A program made the position numbers and the translations under genes. A stretch of 64,000 nt of DNA. Source: Alphaproteobacteria bacterium. GTDB lineage: Bacteria; Myxococcota_A; UBA796; GCA-2862545. Position 1 is the stretch's first letter. The number at the start of each line of letters is the position of its first letter. Below the pieces are notes generated by a model. That model was not told where the DNA came from. It saw nothing but the letters and a program-made list of their open reading frames with translations, and ran no database searches. The stretch covers positions 124,001-188,000 of the forward strand of contig JACKER010000014.1 in assembly GCA_020632925.1 (NCBI GenBank). The letters are read 5' to 3'. Below, piece by piece: positions 61,385-64,000 of the stretch.

Positions 61385-64000
61385 TGCCGGGGCGGAGCGG
61401 CTACCAGATCGTCCGGAAGCTCGCCACGGGTGGGATGGCCGAGCTGTGGCTGGCCCACCGCACGGGGCGGCCCGACGACATGGTCGCCATCAAGCGAATC
61501 CTCCCCCAGTTCGCGCAGGACCGTGAGTTCGTCGACATGTTCCTGGACGAGGCGCGCATCGCCTCGCACCTCCAGCACCCGAACGTCGTCCGCACGTTCG
61601 AGGTCGGGTCGGACGGCACGGCCTACTTCATCGTCATGGAGTTCCTGGACGGCGAGAACGTACGGGCCATCCTCCGTCAGCTCCGCTCGCTCGGCCGGCC
61701 GCTCGGCGTCCAGCACGCGCTCGCCATCCTGATAGGCACCGCCCAGGGGCTGCACTACGCCCACGAGAAGACCGGCACGGACGACAAGCCCCTGCACATC
61801 GTCCACCGCGACGTGTCCCCCCAGAACATCATCGTGACGCGCAGGGGCGAGGTGAAGCTGGTCGACTTCGGCATCGCGAAGGCCGCGCACCGCGCCACCG
61901 AGACCCGCGTCGGCACGATGAAGGGGAAGATCCCCTACATGTCCCCCGAGCAGTGCAGCGGGGAGGCGCTCGATCGGCGCAGCGACGTGTGGTCGCTCGG
62001 GGTCGTGCTCTACGAGCTGACCGTCGGACGCCGGATGATCCGGAAGGCTCCCGACTACCTCATGATGAAGCAGATCACGGAGGAGGGGGTGACCCCGCCG
62101 ACGTCGATCCTGCCGATGTATCCGCGGGAGCTCGAGGCCATCCTGCTCAAGGCCCTCGCGCCCCGGCGCGGCCAGCGGTACCAGACCATGGCCCACCTGG
62201 CGGCGGATCTCGCGGAGTTCGCCCAGAGCCAGCGCTACGACCTGGGCGGCGCCTCGCTGGCCTCGATGATGCGGGAGGCGTTCGGCGCGGACGGGCGCGA
62301 GCACGACGACCTCGACGAGCCCGCCATCACCGAGGAGGAGCCGCTCCCCGCCGCGCTCCCGGAGGTCCGGCCACGATCGGTCGCGGTCACCTGGACGCCG
62401 GGTCCGGTCGACCCGCGTCGGGGGCAGCGCTCGGGGATCGGCGCGCCCGAGGTCCACCGTCGGAGGGTGGGATCGGTCGAGGTGGTCTCTGTCGCCGGCC
62501 GCCTGACCGAGGCCTTCCGGGGCGCGGAGCTCGGCGCGACGTTGGCGGGTGACGTGGTCCTCGATCTGTCGGGCATCCAGCGCGTCACGTCCTTCGGGGT
62601 GCGCGAGTGGTTGTCGATGAACGACGCCTCCAGGGCCTCATCGCTCTATCTCGCGCGTTGCACCGAGCCGATCGTCAACCAGCTCACGATGATCCGCGGC
62701 TTCGCAGGGCGCGGGAAGGTGCTGTCCTTCCTCGCGCCCTACGTGTGCGTGTCCTGCGGCAAGCCGTTCTCCAGGCTGGTCGATGCCGAAGCGGACGCCC
62801 AGGCCGTGCGCGACCAGGTCCCGCCCCCAGCGGCCTGTCCGAGCTGTGGCGGCGAGGGGCGTTTCGACGACGACCCCCGCTCCTACTTCGCCATCGCGAG
62901 CCTGCTCGCGGACGTGGTCCCGCCGGCGGTCCGCGCTGCGACCGGCCCCGTCGACACCGTGGGTCGGCCGCCGCTCGAGAAGCGCATCGAGGACCGGGTG
63001 ACGCGCTTGTTGGTGAACGGCCGGCTCACACCGGATCTGAGGTGGCGGAACGCGCTCGAGGGTGTCGACGGCGACCTCGTGCTCGACCTGACCGGCGTGG
63101 ACGCGGTGTCGCCCGACGCTGCGCGCCCGATGCTGTCCGCGTTGCGTACGGCGCGCCCCGACCTGCGCGCGGCCTCCCTGGTCGGCGTTCCCTCCGAGCT
63201 CATGCCCGAGCTGAGCCACGAGAGCTGGCTGACGGTGGAGGAGCGCCGGACGGCGCCACCGGTCGACGACGAACCGCCCGAGGTGGGCACGGCCACCGCG
63301 CCTGCCCTGCTTCCCGCGCCAGAGGTGCAAGAGCAGGATCTCCAGCCTGCCCCGAGCATCCTCGGGATGGGCGTCGGCGCCGTCCTCATGGTGATCGGCG
63401 GGCTGGCCGTCGTCGCCGCGGGGTTCGCAGCCCTGGCGTTCGTGCTGCTGACCCGCGTCGAGCCCGAGCCCATCGCACCGGCACCCGAGCCGGCACGCGG
63501 GGTGGCGACCGCGCCGTTCGTCCTCGGCGAAGACGCGGCGGTCGCGAACGGCGAGGGGAGGGGAGCCACGGTGGAGGCGGCCGCCGAGGTCGCCCGCGAA
63601 CAGGCGCTCACCCGTATCGTCGACGGCGTGACCGCGGCTGTGGGGCGTGACGTCCGCGGGCCTCGGGCCAGCGATCCCGTGCGACGCTACCTCGACGCCT
63701 TCGGCGCCATCGGGACGCCCACGCGCGGAGACGTGCGAACGGGGGAGGACGGAGGCGAGGTGGTCGTCGTGGCGTCCTACACCCTCCCGCGTCGGTCCTT
63801 CGACGAGGTGGTGGGTCGGCTCTCGGTGGTGGAGCTCGGCGGCTTGCGACTCGCGCCGGCGCTCCCTGTCGAAGAAGGCGAGGGGATGTGGGTGTTGGCG
63901 TCTTCGGACCCGGAGCTCCCGGTCGGCGCGCTGATCGTCGCCGTGGACGGCGTCCGCTGGAGCTCCGGCGCGACCCCGCCGGCCCTGAGGGGGAGGTCGG
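61384..64000 (+). CDS. Ser/Thr kinase with STAS-zinc-ribbon-STAS-TM chassis (3' partial)
   Basis: 872 residues visible, C-terminus cut by the window. Kinase domain at about 7-280: glycine loop LATGGMAEL, catalytic K37, HRD at 141-143 in the myxobacterial-style HRDVSPQN loop, DFG 161-163 and SPEQ in the activation segment. Residues 363-452 are a STAS-like domain closely similar to that of the FIST protein (VLDLSGIQRVTSFGVREWL, CTEP-VNQLTMIRGFAGR), then a zinc ribbon (CVSCG, CPSCG), a second STAS-like domain (about 535-605), one membrane helix (about 658-690) and an external helical/PDZ-like region. It likely phosphorylates cytoplasmic targets under control of the STAS hub. Its ATG overlaps the FIST-gene stop. 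Confidence 0.88.
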   Translation, partial: MPGRSGYQIVRKLATGGMAELWLAHRTGRPDDMVAIKRILPQFAQDREFVDMFLDEARIASHLQHPNVVRTFEVGSDGTAYFIVMEFLDGENVRAILRQLRSLGRPLGVQHALAILIGTAQGLHYAHEKTGTDDKPLHIVHRDVSPQNIIVTRRGEVKLVDFGIAKAAHRATETRVGTMKGKIPYMSPEQCSGEALDRRSDVWSLGVVLYELTVGRRMIRKAPDYLMMKQITEEGVTPPTSILPMYPRELEAILLKALAPRRGQRYQTMAHLAADLAEFAQSQRYDLGGASLASMMREAFGADGREHDDLDEPAITEEEPLPAALPEVRPRSVAVTWTPGPVDPRRGQRSGIGAPEVHRRRVGSVEVVSVAGRLTEAFRGAELGATLAGDVVLDLSGIQRVTSFGVREWLSMNDASRASSLYLARCTEPIVNQLTMIRGFAGRGKVLSFLAPYVCVSCGKPFSRLVDAEADAQAVRDQVPPPAACPSCGGEGRFDDDPRSYFAIASLLADVVPPAVRAATGPVDTVGRPPLEKRIEDRVTRLLVNGRLTPDLRWRNALEGVDGDLVLDLTGVDAVSPDAARPMLSALRTARPDLRAASLVGVPSELMPELSHESWLTVEERRTAPPVDDEPPEVGTATAPALLPAPEVQEQDLQPAPSILGMGVGAVLMVIGGLAVVAAGFAALAFVLLTRVEPEPIAPAPEPARGVATAPFVLGEDAAVANGEGRGATVEAAAEVAREQALTRIVDGVTAAVGRDVRGPRASDPVRRYLDAFGAIGTPTRGDVRTGEDGGEVVVVASYTLPRRSFDEVVGRLSVVELGGLRLAPALPVEEGEGMWVLASSDPELPVGALIVAVDGVRWSSGATPPALRGRS

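Overview
The window is uniformly GC-rich, protein-dense bacterial DNA with almost no intergenic space: no gap exceeds about 210 bases, and many genes overlap by an ATGA or GTGA. A MYXO-CTERM-like tail (Cys-rich motif, membrane helix, Arg cluster), MopE-like and thrombospondin-3-like repeats, Pkn-type kinases with an HRDVSPQN catalytic loop, and many FHA, FIST and SpoIIE signalling genes all point to a member of the Myxococcota. I saw no rRNA, tRNA, CRISPR array, insertion sequence or phage gene.

Layout. 1-5 kb: an FHA/degenerate-GGDEF protein cut by the window edge, a small Cys-rich lipoprotein, a four-CBS protein, a UMF1-type transporter and a glycerophosphodiesterase. 5.1-10.5 kb: the oxidative pentose phosphate genes zwf, pgl and gnd, with an LplT-PlsC fusion (lysophospholipid flippase plus acyltransferase) between zwf and pgl. 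10.5-14.1 kb: a secreted beta-helix/MopE-like surface protein. 14.0-21.8 kb: a SEC-C protein, a 1535-residue protein of the large actinobacterial 'DNA-binding protein' type, and two partners (unknown, and zinc ribbon-TerB). 21.8-27.5 kb: RNase HII, a HEAT-repeat protein, a GYF/SH3 membrane protein, a tail-anchored Ser/Thr kinase and a hybrid histidine kinase that lacks its phospho-acceptor His. 27.6-33.2 kb: a double-length UvrA with four ABC ATPase domains. 33.2-43.1 kb: a membrane alpha/beta hydrolase, a TerB-J protein, clpS-clpA, a PhoD-like phosphatase, an M20 amidohydrolase, a lipoprotein, a START protein and a TerB protein.

43.1-46.3 kb: a leftward operon of AAA-15/OLD-type ATPase, small putative PD-(D/E)XK nuclease and RsmB-like m5C methyltransferase, every junction an ATGA overlap. 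It is a candidate defence or modification cassette. 46.3-50.7 kb: a YgiQ radical SAM protein and an AfsR-like regulator (winged helix, NTPase, TPR-like).

50.9-64 kb: the most striking region, a rightward signalling operon divergent from the AfsR-like gene. It encodes a pseudo-receiver/HATPase protein, a SpoIIE-type phosphatase, a 2736-residue protein with five tandem FIST sensory domains, and a Ser/Thr kinase that runs off the window. The last two share one C-terminal chassis: STAS-like domain, zinc ribbon, second STAS-like domain, membrane helix, PDZ-like domain. I infer a membrane-tethered partner-switching system in which the HATPase protein and the phosphatase control the STAS modules, FIST repeats sense a small ligand and the kinase is an output.
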